64,000 nt of DNA from Blastobasis lacticolella (Eukaryota; Arthropoda; Insecta; Lepidoptera; Blastobasidae), in NCBI GenBank assembly GCA_905147135.1, contig LR990042.1:16173545-16237544 (forward strand), written 5' to 3'. This document shows, one piece after another, positions 1 to 9,564 of this stretch (within the stretch, counting starts at the first letter, position 1; every line of letters begins with the position of its first letter). Under the pieces are notes generated by a model. That model had not been told where the DNA came from. It worked only from the letters and a program-made list of their open reading frames with translations, and made no database searches. Position numbers and translations under genes: made by a program.

Positions 1-1548
1 ACACACTCTTAAAACATACAATAACAAAAACCACTCGAACTTTTAACCATCACCAAAGCAAACATGTACAATTTCTTAGGCATACAAAAACCAACTAATC
101 CACGCCATTAATTCGCCGTTAAATTATGGTAATCGGTGTCATAATCAATAAAGTATACATCATCACTTAATTTCCAGTCAATTTATGTAAATAGGTAATT
201 GGGAGTTATCAAATTGGAGGTACAGAATACCATATACCACGGGTAACTAGGCCACGCGCGCACTTACCACTAATCCGCGCATTTCTGTAATCATCCACCG
301 GACTAGCCTACTTGAATGTGCTAATTCATACGTGGGAGCCTATTTATACCTTTTTTATCTTATTTTAAATAGTTAATTTTCATGTCCAGTTTGTCTCATT
401 TACAATGTAGTATTTGACGTTTATTCATTGGCACTGCGTTTCTCAATGTTTGATGCGCGAACCAACGGTTATTAATATACGCCCAAAACATGTCATTTTG
501 TTAAAGTAAAATATATGTTAGATTGCAGAAGCATTAATCAACTCAAATAAATATGTGAATACGACCTTTGATAAATAATTCAAGAACAACAAATTGCACA
601 ATTGCCGCAAGTATACTCTCTTAACTATGTATTTAATAAGGATAATCATATTCTCTTCTGTTGTATGAAAACTTTCGCTCGCAAGGCGATATAATATACC
701 TTTTTCAATTCACTCTTTAACTTAATTTATCCCTCAGGACCACCAAATCTGAAGACTGGTATTGAGTTGATGCTCCATTTCCAAACTGATCACCAGTGTC
801 CAAATAGCACGATTGTAGTCCCATTTCACCTACACGTAGTGAAACTTCCTGTTCAAAAATTTATATACGGTATGCGGTGTTGTCTGCTTTGGAAACATCC
901 TGTTTGTCTTGGACTCTTAGACAATCTTCTTGTACTAATTGATAAAATAGTGGCACATACACATATCTCAGTTTTAAACATTCGAGGATATCTGGCGTTC
1001 AAAAAGTGTCGAGTGTCACCCTGCCAGCTTTTTGTCCTCGTTACACAGCTCGTAATCTTCATTGGATAAGGTATTATCAAAACTAGAGACCGCTGCATCG
1101 GTATTTTCTAACGATGCCAAAAACGCATGGCAGTTAGTTACCTCGAGGCAGAGCCCACTTATTATTATTTGCAGCCGGCATCTCACAAATAACCCTTAGT
1201 TTGTTTACAAGTTTGCGATAAGCACTTGCATTTTGCAGACAGCATTTTGTGCTCTGAGTGTTGTATAATATGGGCAGACTTTCTACTGAACCAGATAATG
1301 TCGCTAGGTATAATATGGAACGCACTCTGTTTGCCATTGCTACGGTAATTGTCGTGTTTTACGGAACTTCGACGGCAATTTAAAAAAGTTGTACATCGCA
1401 AAGCCAAATTTAAAAATGTAAATGCACTATCCCTTGACAAGGGAATGTCAATATTTTCTTTATTGATTCCATGGCAGTTGCAGTAGGGTGCAGGGAGCAG
1501 GGTGGCTCTAGCGAAATTTTATTACTACCAAATTTTAGTAATTACTTC
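1..1548. other. Intergenic, no gene recognised
   Basis: AT-rich sequence. The short open frames here show no recognisable domain, signal peptide or codon pattern. I see no repeat shared with the rest of the window. Confidence 0.5.
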
Positions 1549-2108
1549 TTTTATCCGCTGCCAATCACAAAGTAAAAATAACAACGTTTTTGGGTGATTT
1601 ATTACTATTATTTTTATTACTACTACGACTTCGTAATTCCTTCTTTAGGAGCGTCGGTGGCTGAGTAGTTACGGTATCCAACTCGTAAGCAAAATGTACC
1701 GAGGAGTTCAAATCCCATTGTGGCCATGTACCCATCATGACTCTTTTCTGAGTTATGTACATTAGTTGAATACTAACTGATGCTATTACGGTGAAAGAAA
1801 ATATTGTGATGAAACCTACACATTCAAGCGACTGAATGTGTAACCATGATCCAATCTGGTAAGGTTCCTCTGATAGCAGGGTCACGGAAGTCAGCTGGCA
1901 GTTGCTCCACTGTAATTACCTGATCTGCCAAGTCTTGGATCATGGTCACGACAGACACCGGGCCCTCATGCGCGAGTGCATAATTAGTACCTTAACGCCA
2001 AGATGAATATATTTTTTTCGTTCATTCCTTCTTTTATCCGTTGTCATAAAATTAAAATAACGGGACTTTTGACAATTTATGCGACTACTACGACTTCGTA
2101 ATTTTTTT
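1549..2108. repeat. Diverged direct duplication flanking a SINE
   Basis: About 90 bases at 1549-1640 (starting near CTTCTTTTATCCGCTG and ending ACTACTACGACTTCGTAATT) are repeated in diverged form at about 2028-2108, where the unit begins CTTCTTTTATCCGTTG and ends with the same ACTACTACGACTTCGTAATT. The copies lie either side of a SINE. This is far longer than a normal target-site duplication, so it is more likely an older tandem duplication into which the SINE inserted. Confidence 0.5.
1649..2006 (+). mobile_element. tRNA-derived SINE, copy 1
   Basis: The head starts GAGCGTCGGTGGCTGAG, resembling a tRNA 5' half with a pol III A box, followed by GAGTTCAAATCCC as the B box. The body contains CTGAGTTATGTACATTAGTTG, CACATTCAAGCGACTGAATG, CAGGGTCACGGAAGTCAG and CTCCACTGTAATTACCTGATC, all shared with the other SINE copies here. 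It ends TTAACGCCAAGATGAAT. Non-autonomous; it would depend on LINE reverse transcriptase. Confidence 0.85.
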
Positions 2109-3262
2109 ATTCTACCACCACGAGACGTTTTTTCATTGACTCTGAAGGGTCGAGTATAAAAAAAATGTGTATGAAATACTGACAAATGAAAATGATTAAG
2201 AAATAGCATCATAATTTGCCTGCCCTTATCATATTCGTTAGAGGTCGGCACAGTATGTTTCTTAATTAATGAGAGAGAGAGTCTTGAGAGAAGACTTCTA
2301 TCCGGGAAGCGTATAACTTTTATTCTTCTGTTTCAGTTAAGTACCTTTTCTAACAAATACATTTCGCTTGCTTTTTAAACCAATAGACCATATAAATCTC
2401 GTACCGCGATCTCACTCTCGTGGGATGCTCAGAGGCTCCGAACACATTTAAAAAGAAACTGAAACTACATCTCGTAACAACGAATAATTGAAATCCATCG
2501 CCTGTGTTTAGAATAGCTATATGCAGCAATATGTTTTATAAACCTTTGTTCATTATTTAATGTACATTACATGCCTGCATTCTTTAAGATCCTTCCACGA
2601 TGTCCGTAAAAATGGTTGTCTGGATGAGATCGCTTTTAGCGATAAGGCCGCCTTTGTACTATATTGTCTTACTGTTAAAAAAAATTCTGTCCTTGTATGT
2701 ACAATAAAGAGTTATAAATTTAAAAAAATACTTATAAACGCATTGCGTAGTACCGTAGTGCATTCGCCCACTAACCTCTTCAGTTTGAGAGCCGCGTTCA
2801 ATCTACTTAATTAATTAGCCTCCTCATCTCTGATGAACGGATCCTTACCAATGGTCACGTTCTTATAAAAACCGCGGACAATCCGTAGGTAAACCAATGT
2901 CGTCAAGGCCAAAAGAGACCGAAAAATGTTAATATTTTATGCAAATCGTTTCCATTTTTGTGACCGATTCATCGTACCACTGATTTATGGTATCATGCTT
3001 ACTTAATACAAAGATTATTCGTTTGGGCGTTTCTTCGTATCCGCATCGAGACTAAGTGTATTTTCAGAACGCGGACATTGTCAACAATTCACAAACCATA
3101 AATGACAATATGTTTAAATGTTGTCAATTTTAAGGATTAGTGCATGCGGTGAAAAAATGTAATCGCCGCCGTGGATTATTCCCGTGGATATGAAAGAGTT
3201 CAAATGTGATTTCATTATAGGGTTAATTTTAGAAGAAAAATTATTTTTTTCATCATTGGTTC
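2109..3262. other. Intergenic, no gene recognised
   Basis: AT-rich with short chance frames only. One TCAAGGCCA, matching the beta-FTZ-F1 consensus YCAAGGYCR, lies near 2899, but no gene start is visible near it, so it is probably chance. Confidence 0.45.
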
Positions 3263-3365
3263 ATCATCATCATATCAGCCGAAGACGCCCACTGCTGGGC
3301 ATAGGCCTCAGCCACTAGCCAGATATCTCCACAAAGGCCAATCGTGTGCCTTCCGCATCCAGCTG
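3263..3365 (-). mobile_element. RTE LINE 3' end fragment
   Basis: Read on the minus strand this is the 3' end of an RTE-type element: it includes the complement of AGACGCCCACTGCTGGGCAT and ends in a short (ATG)n tail. The same sequence ends the larger copies at 5399 and 20290. Only about 100 bases remain. Confidence 0.7.
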
Positions 3366-3728
3366 GTACCTTAAATGCTTGAATTGTATAATGAATAGTT
3401 TGAAATACATTAGTTGAAAATTACTTCCCTTTCTGTCTTCGAAACTGTCAAACTCTGAAGCTCTATATACTCTTTCAACTCATTCATAATTTAATCAGCA
3501 ATGCCTATACCTACCTACAATGTCACGAAGATTTCTTGTTTACTTTTACATATTGAAGTCGACCGCTTTTTTTCCTTATAAGAAATTAATTCTAAGTTAT
3601 TAGTTTTTTATGACTACTAAAATAGGCACTCAATACATCTGGTATTCAAGTTTTCACGCAATCGTCTTCGCGCTACCGTATTGCGCAGCATCAGCATTCG
3701 CACCCGTGTTCTACACCCGGAGTGAATA

Positions 3729-3832
3729 GGCTGTTCCAAGACGGGCATGCTCCATCTTCGGCCGCATCGTCATTCACCAACAGATGAGATGGCGGAAATG
3801 CCTGTCTAGTCTCATATGAAAAAAAATCTAAA
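3729..3832 (+). repeat. Dispersed repeat, GAGATGGCGG type
   Basis: The motif run GGCATGCTCCATCTTCGGC, then GCATCGTCATTCACC and GATGAGATGGCGG and finally an A-rich tail recurs at 28311, 49435, 51668 and (complement) 34700. It looks like the short 3' end of a retroposed family. The source element is not identified. Confidence 0.55.
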
Positions 3833-3900
3833 CTGAACGCGATGTATCCTAAAGTAAAAAAAAACGAAAAACCCGCTTGAAGCGAGGGCGTGTCGCTAGG

Positions 3901-4370
3901 ACTAATATTATGAAAAGTAAATATTTGCATGTGTGTGAGTTTGTTTGTTGGGGGTAATATCTGAAAGTACTGAACCGATGTTGAAAATTCTTTTACTAGT
4001 AGGAAGCTACATTATTCCGGAGCGACAATAAACTTACTCATGAATCACTCTGTCCATTCTGTTGATAACCAATAGGTTATCGCGAACAGACAGACAGACA
4101 AACGCGGCGTGGGACTTTGTTTTATAATATTTAGTGATAGTGACTAGCAGTCCCCGCGGCTTTCACCTGCTCGCACCTAAACATTCAACTTTCCCGCGAG
4201 AGGCTATTATATTTCCGAGATAAAAAGTAGCTTGTGTCATTTGGGAATATCAGTGCCATAATTTTCAAAATCGGTACATTAGTTTTCGAGATCGTTCTTT
4301 AGAAACAAAAACATAAACCTTCTTTCTTTGTAATAATCATAGGTAAGGACACAATATTAGTATAGATAGG
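3901..4370. mobile_element. Helitron-like dispersed repeats, two adjacent copies
   Basis: 3901-4135 contains TGAACCGATGTTGAAAATTC and a tail near GGGACTTTGTTTTATAATAT. 4140-4370 begins GACTAGCAGTCCCCGCGGC and ends TTAGTATAGAT. Relatives occur at 12965, 19798, 30056, 30840 and 49145. The CTAG terminus beside a GC-rich stretch resembles lepidopteran non-autonomous Helitrons. The class is inferred; no transposase is present. Confidence 0.5.
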
Positions 4371-4608
4371 TCAAACGCGATTCGTTACGTTTGTCTAGAG
4401 ACCACGTGACTGTAAACACAAACCAACAGTTTTATCGATTATTAGTTACGTGGATTTTATCATTTTGAATAAGAATTTGATTAAGATGGATCTCCATCTT
4501 AAACTCGTTATTGAAATAGGCCGATGACAAGACCCATCGTTCCACAAAAATATTGTTTATTTTTAGTATTGGCTTACGCATAAGTATGTCACGTGTTAAG
4601 TATATATA

Positions 4609-5140
4609 CTAGCTTTTGCCCGCGACTTCGTCCGCGTGGAATAGTTTTTATGTCAGTTTAGCTTTTTCCCGATGTACCATTTTAAATGACCTTGGTTTTC
4701 TATGAATGCTAGTACTACGGGGAGGTCAAGCTGTATCTCTAGATCTGCCTAGTCGAATTAAATGAAACAGGTTAGATTGTGCCCTGGACTTCAAGCTACC
4801 AAAGTTTCAACACCGCATCAAAATACGTTTAGTAGTTTTTGCGTAATGCGTGAACAAACAAACAGACAGAAAAAATCCAAAACAATTTTTTAGGTACGTC
4901 AAAATATCAAATCCTGTCAATTTTTTTTCCGCCATATCTTGAATGTACAGACAAATAGTAGTAGCTTTTATGACAGTTTAGCTTTTTCCGCGTTTCCATT
5001 TCAAATGACCTCCATTTTGTATGAATGCCAGAACTACGGGGAGGTCAAGCTGTATCGCTGTAGCCATGTCAGATGCAACATGGCTTAGATTGTACCCTGG
5101 ACTTTAAGCTACCAAACTCAAAACCAAATCAATTTTTATA
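4609..5140. repeat. Two direct copies of a CTAG-ended dispersed element
   Basis: The first copy (4609-4885) starts ACTAGCTTTTGCCCGCGACT and contains GTCAGTTTAGCTTTTTCCCG, ACGGGGAGGTCAAGCTGTAT and CCCTGGACTTCAAGCTACC. The second (about 4964-5140) repeats these as GACAGTTTAGCTTTTTCCG, ACGGGGAGGTCAAGCTGTAT and CCCTGGACTTTAAGCTACC but lacks the CTAG end. They are in the same orientation. No coding potential. Confidence 0.65.
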
Positions 5141-5398
5141 AAGGTAAGTAACCTATGCAATTTAGGATATTTTCCAAGCCAATAAACGTTATGTTGAATT
5201 ATTTAAATTTTAAAAATAAATCATTGTTCAAATGCTAAGGCTGTTGCAAAATTAAGGCAAAAACTGTCCTAGCCTAATTGAATAACCACCGCTTATGTCA
5301 GATTAGAATGAGTTATATCAACAAGTTGATAACCTGTTTGATGTACCAGTATCACCAAAGTTGTTCGGCTAAAAGAAACTAGGTATACCTATACCTCA

Positions 5399-7066
5399 TC
5401 ATCATCATCATATCAGCCAGAAGACGCCCACTGCTGGGCATAGGCCTCCCCCAGAGATCTCCACAGAGGCCGGTCCTATCCTTTCCGCATCCAGCTGGTA
5501 CCTGCGATCCTTACTAGGTCGTCGGTTCACCTTGTAGGCGAGCGGCCACACAGCAAAGACGCAGACACGTCGCGGACGGGGCACAGACGGGACGCGGACG
5601 CGACTTAAAACATACAGAAAAAACAGGGCACGGACCCGTCAAGAGCGTAGGCAAGACAAGGACAGCAAGCGCTGTGGGCGAGGCCCGGCTACCGCGCCCC
5701 GCCCGCACCCCCTGTCTCGCCCGCGGCGCGCCCGTGCCCCGTCCTTTCTGTATGTTTAAAGTCGTGTCTGCGACGCGTCCGCGCCCTGTCTTTGCTGTAT
5801 GTTTTGCGTCGCGACGTTTCTATACATTTCATATGAAAGTAAATTGAACGGGCGCCGCGTCTGCGACGTGTCTGCGTCTTACGTATTTTCTCTGTGACCG
5901 CTCGCTAGGAGGCCGACCCACGCTGCGTCTTCCTGTACGTGGTCGCCAATCGAGAACTTTACGAGACTTAGTTCCGTAAGTCATCACTGGCAACACACAT
6001 TGGTCAAAGACCTTCGTCTTGAGACTCTTCGGTAATTGGGACGAAAATATAAGGTGTAGCTTCCCGAACGAACCGAGTTTGATTCGATTTGGCACCGCTG
6101 TAGACACTGGAGCACCGCCCAAGTTTCGATCGAATCGAAGGCTTTCTCATAGTCCACAAACGCCAAGCATAATGGCCGGTTATACTCTTCGGTCTTCTGT
6201 ATAACCTGCCGCAGCGTATGTCTATGACACTAAAACCTTTTCGGAATCCGGGTTGTTCGGGAGGCTGGAAGTCATCAAACCTGCGTGCGAGACGATTCGT
6301 AATGACTCTCGAAAACAGCTTATACACATGGGTCAGCAGCGATATTGGTCTGAAGTTCTTCAAGAGAGCCCTATCACCTTTCTTGAAGAACAATAACACC
6401 ATGCTTCTGTGCCATGCTTCTGGTGTTTTTCCCTCAAGGATGACGGAATTCGAACAGCTTCTGAAGGGTCTGAAGCACAAGTTTGCCTCCATCTTACAGA
6501 AGCCCACCCGTAATTCCATCATCACCCGGCGCCTTGTTGTTCTTAAGATGTTTGTGAGCCATACTAATCTCGTACAGGCTGATGTCCGGGATATCTTCGG
6601 TGTAGTGTCGGGTCAACTTGACTCTGGGGTCTTTTGCCATACTGGTAACAGGTGCCCGTGTTGTCGTGTATAGCTGTCCATAGAACCTCTCGACTTCCCT
6701 CAAAACCTCGGACTTGGTCGAAACAACTCTGCCGTCATCCGTTTTCAGTCTCATCAACTGGCTCTGTCCAATCTACAGATCTCTCGCAAAGGCTTTAGAA
6801 CCTTTGTTCCGCTCGATCGCTGCCTCAATATTTTTAGTATTGAAGCGGCGTATGTTGCGAGTCAGAAACTTGGAGATCTGTCGATTAAGTCGCCTAAATT
6901 GAGAGACATCATCAGGGGATTGCAGAGTCATTCCGCGTCTTTCTTCGATGAGTTTGAGGTTATAATCAGAGATTTTGTTTGTTCTGTTTGTACGACAGGC
7001 TTTATAAAACTTTGACCCAACCATATAGATAGTTTCCACAAACCTGTTATTATAGTCGTCCACGTC
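5399..7066 (-). pseudogene. Broken RTE-type LINE reverse transcriptase
   Basis: Minus-strand frames join into an RTE-family polymerase. Near 7063-6773 there is DDYNNRFVETI and ERNKGSKAFARDL; near 6757-6494 LKNNKAPGDDGI; near 6525-6200 EAWHRSMVLLFFKKGD, KNFRPISLLTHVYKLFSRV and a PEQPGFRKGFS; near 6166 FVDYEKAFDS, which is RT motif A; near 6040-5960 KTKVFDQCVLPVMTYGT, from the C-terminal part. The frames shift repeatedly, and the segment between motif A and the C-terminal part, which would hold the YADD catalytic box, is missing. The minus-strand 3' end is a (ATG)n tail at 5399-5412. A foldback insertion sits inside it at 5538-5905. The 5' end is truncated. Not functional. Confidence 0.85.
5538..5905. 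mobile_element. GC-rich foldback MITE inside the RTE copy
   Basis: Starts GCGAGCGGCCACA and ends with the inverted TGTGACCGCTCGC. Subterminal blocks also mirror one another: GACGCGGACGCGACTT with AAAACATACAGAAAA on the left pairs with TTTCTGTATGTTTAAAGTCG on the right. It is flanked by TAG on both sides. The related RTE copy near 20430 reads straight across this site, which fixes the boundaries. It is much more GC-rich than the surroundings and encodes no recognisable protein. Confidence 0.75.
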
Positions 7067-7483
7067 GACCTATACCTTGTTTCAGGTTAATTTTCCACAA
7101 ACCATTTTTACATACCTCGTCAATTCGTCAAAACAAAAGAAACGATGTGAATTCACACCGTGTAAGAATTTTGCTTTGGTTTTGTAAGCAAAGAACCACT
7201 TAAAACGCATTACTAATTAGTTCAATTTTGAATTGAAATGCAATGTTTATTTTCATGCATGGAAAATAAATTAATTTAATACAAAGTATACCAATAAAGC
7301 TGAAGATTTTCACTGTTTCAGAAATAACTGCTGTAAAATGACGAATCTATTCCAGCCAATGACAGAGCTTCATTTTACGTCGCAGTAACGCCATCTCGTG
7401 GATTTTGGAATCGTGAGAACGCGCTATTCGGATATCTCTTAGACTACGGGACCGAAATAAAAAATAATAGGAAGGTACACCAT
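7067..7483. other. Intergenic, no feature recognised
   Basis: Short AT-rich gap between the RTE remnant and the LINE target site. Nothing recognised. Confidence 0.5.
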
Positions 7484-7494
7484 TCTCAAATGAT
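7484..7494 (+). repeat. LINE target-site duplication, left copy
   Basis: TCTCAAATGAT occurs here and again immediately after the poly(A) tail at 12775-12785. The 11-bp exact match marks a complete target-primed insertion. Confidence 0.92.
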
Positions 7495-7977
7495 CAGTAT
7501 CCGTTTTGGCTTCGTAGCGCACCCCCGCGTCGCTCGTTGCCAGCTCGCTTCCGTTTTGCTTACGTATTTCGCAAGTTTTCGCGCGCGTTCACTTCGCGTT
7601 GCGAGCCCGCGTCCCGCTGAGCGTAACGAATTATAGTTACGTTCATTCAGAGACGTAGTTTCTTGTTACCGATTCGTTGGTAACACAAAGCTGCGTTTCT
7701 GCCGCGTTGAGTTGGTGGATACTTAACGGTGACAACTAAGCCAACTAGCGTTGCCCCGGTGCGCTGTTAAGGCCCCTCAGGTCTTAGCGAAACCGGACAT
7801 CCCGATCCCATTGCACTTGGGCCTGCCCAAGGGTGACGGATAGCGGCATATCCATTAGGGATAGCCGCTCCACCGACCCCCTCTCCCCTCTCCCCCCTGC
7901 CTCGCGCAGGGAGGACGCCCCGCGTCTCTCAGTCCCTCGTCGACATCTCTATCTCTAGTCCCTCTTCTCGCCTCCCA
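7495..7977 (+). promoter_or_regulatory. LINE 5' UTR and likely internal promoter
   Basis: The element begins CAGTATCCG directly after the target sequence ending GAT, so the junction reads ATCAGT, which matches the arthropod initiator core TCAGT. Jockey-group LINEs are known to transcribe from an internal promoter at their first base. The leader also contains a short stem, CTTGGGC-CTGCCCAAG, near 7818. Promoter activity is inferred. Confidence 0.55.
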
Positions 7978-9564
7978 ATGGCGACGGTCTCGGTGGAGGA
8001 TTTCGCCGCTCAGGCGGTGAAATTGCTCCTCCGAGCAAATCTAGGCCAGGACAACTACGTCGTACGTAGTTACCTGGCGTCAGTGGGGAGTGCCCCTCAG
8101 GCCCCCCGCGAGCCCTCTGAGGACATGGAGTTTGAGGACTCCGTGTCCCAGGTCTCAGCGCCGCCCTCCCGCAAGAGGGCGGCTTCTCTGTCCGGGGACG
8201 ACTCTTCGTCCTCGACCACCGTGACGGGAACTCTTTCCGTCACCCCCGTCCCACCCTCTGCGGCCGAGCTCGACGGATTCGAGCTCGTCGCTAAATCTAA
8301 GCGGCACCGAAAGCGGGCCGCCCGCTCAGTGTCCGAGGCCTCGTCCGAGGCCGCCGCGCCCGCCCCGGTCGCGGTCGCGGTTCTCTCTAGCCCCGCGTCC
8401 CCCGACTCGAGCGTGACTGCTGCCGCTCGCGAGACCGCGCCGTCTGGCCCCAAGCCAGTAGCGCGTTTTGCCCCCCCTGCCCCGTCTAAAGCCAAGCCCC
8501 CGCCCCCTGTTTTCCTTAGGGAAAAGTCCAAGTGGGAGCTAGTCTCCCGTCTCTGCGCGGAACAGCGCGTCCGCTATACCCGTGCCTCAAACACGGGTAT
8601 AGCCGTTAAGATTGACGTCGAGTCGATCGACGACTTCAGGAGCCTTACTAGGCTCCTAGCCCACAATAAAATAGGTTACCACACCTACGCCCTCCCTGAG
8701 GAGCGTAAGGTGCGTGCGGTACTCCGTGGAGTGCCGCACGAGCTTTCCAATGAGGCCATTCTCATGGACCTCAAGTCCAAAGATTTCCCCGCCGAGGCTG
8801 TACACAAGATGTACAGCCGGTCCGGCAAACAATTTCCCATGGCGCTGGTGGTGCTTTCCAACACCACCGGTGCCAGGACTATATTCCGGGGAGGCTTCAC
8901 GGTCTGTGGGCTCTCCGGAATCAAAGTCGAGGCCCCGCATAAACGCGGTTCCCCAGGGCAGTGCCACCGCTGCCAATTTTATGGCCACGCGTCGGCCAAC
9001 TGCTCGGCCCCGCCGCGCTGTGTCAAGTGTGGCGAAGGCCATACTGCCAAGGAGTGCGCGCGTACGCGCGACTCCACCACCCCTCCCTTCTGTTGCAATT
9101 GTGGCCAATCTGGCCACACTGCAAACTACAGGGGTTGCCCGCGCGCCCCTCGTCCCCGCACTTCCGCGCCAAAGCCCACTAAGGGCAAAGGTGCAAATCC
9201 CTCTGCGCCGAAGCCCGCTAAGGGCAAAGGTGCAAGGCCGCCGCCGCCTTCAGCGACAGTGGCCCACTATCCCCCCCTCAAGGCCAAAGGGCCTCCCCCG
9301 AGCGCGGCTCCAGCCGCAGCTTGGGGCCCGCCCAAGGCCCCGGGGCCGAAGGCTCCCCCCACCACCTCCCCCCCCAAGGCCATCAGCCACCAGCCCCCGC
9401 CCTCTTCTTTGGCGGAGGATATGCATTACATATCCTCCATTCTTGCGTCCGTCAACATTGACGAGATCCCCGTCCTGGCACGCAAACTGCGTAACGCCTC
9501 CACCCAGCTCGAGCGTTTAGACGCACTTGTCGAGCATTACTCCCTCGTCCAGGCCCTAAAGTAA
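7978..9564 (+). CDS. LINE ORF1, gag-like nucleic acid-binding protein
   Basis: 528 residues. By family knowledge this protein coats the LINE RNA and helps form the particle in which ORF2 works. The N-terminal third is acidic and Ser/Ala/Pro-rich. A stretch around residues 180-320 resembles the conserved gag core of Jockey-group elements. Three zinc knuckles follow at roughly residues 327-385: CHRCQFYGHASANC, CVKCGEGHTAKEC and CNCGQSGHTANYRGC; the last has a longer final spacing. A Pro/Lys/Ala-rich tail comes next. The start ATG at 7978 follows a pyrimidine-rich leader. Its stop TAA shares its final A with the ORF2 ATG (TAATG). The frame is intact and strongly GC-biased, unlike host genes in the window. 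Confidence 0.92.
   Translation: MATVSVEDFAAQAVKLLLRANLGQDNYVVRSYLASVGSAPQAPREPSEDMEFEDSVSQVSAPPSRKRAASLSGDDSSSSTTVTGTLSVTPVPPSAAELDGFELVAKSKRHRKRAARSVSEASSEAAAPAPVAVAVLSSPASPDSSVTAAARETAPSGPKPVARFAPPAPSKAKPPPPVFLREKSKWELVSRLCAEQRVRYTRASNTGIAVKIDVESIDDFRSLTRLLAHNKIGYHTYALPEERKVRAVLRGVPHELSNEAILMDLKSKDFPAEAVHKMYSRSGKQFPMALVVLSNTTGARTIFRGGFTVCGLSGIKVEAPHKRGSPGQCHRCQFYGHASANCSAPPRCVKCGEGHTAKECARTRDSTTPPFCCNCGQSGHTANYRGCPRAPRPRTSAPKPTKGKGANPSAPKPAKGKGARPPPPSATVAHYPPLKAKGPPPSAAPAAAWGPPKAPGPKAPPTTSPPKAISHQPPPSSLAEDMHYISSILASVNIDEIPVLARKLRNASTQLERLDALVEHYSLVQALK

Noticed and set aside
853..1098. Overlapping frames on both strands at 767-1098
   Set aside because: Both lack recognisable features; neither strand shows codon bias like the real exons.
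5514..5708. Minus-strand frame in the GC-rich insertion
   Set aside because: Low-complexity frame inside a foldback element; no start context or domain.
8097..9520. Long frames on both strands within LINE ORF1
   Set aside because: They are shadows caused by high GC content. Only the 7978-9564 frame carries zinc knuckles.
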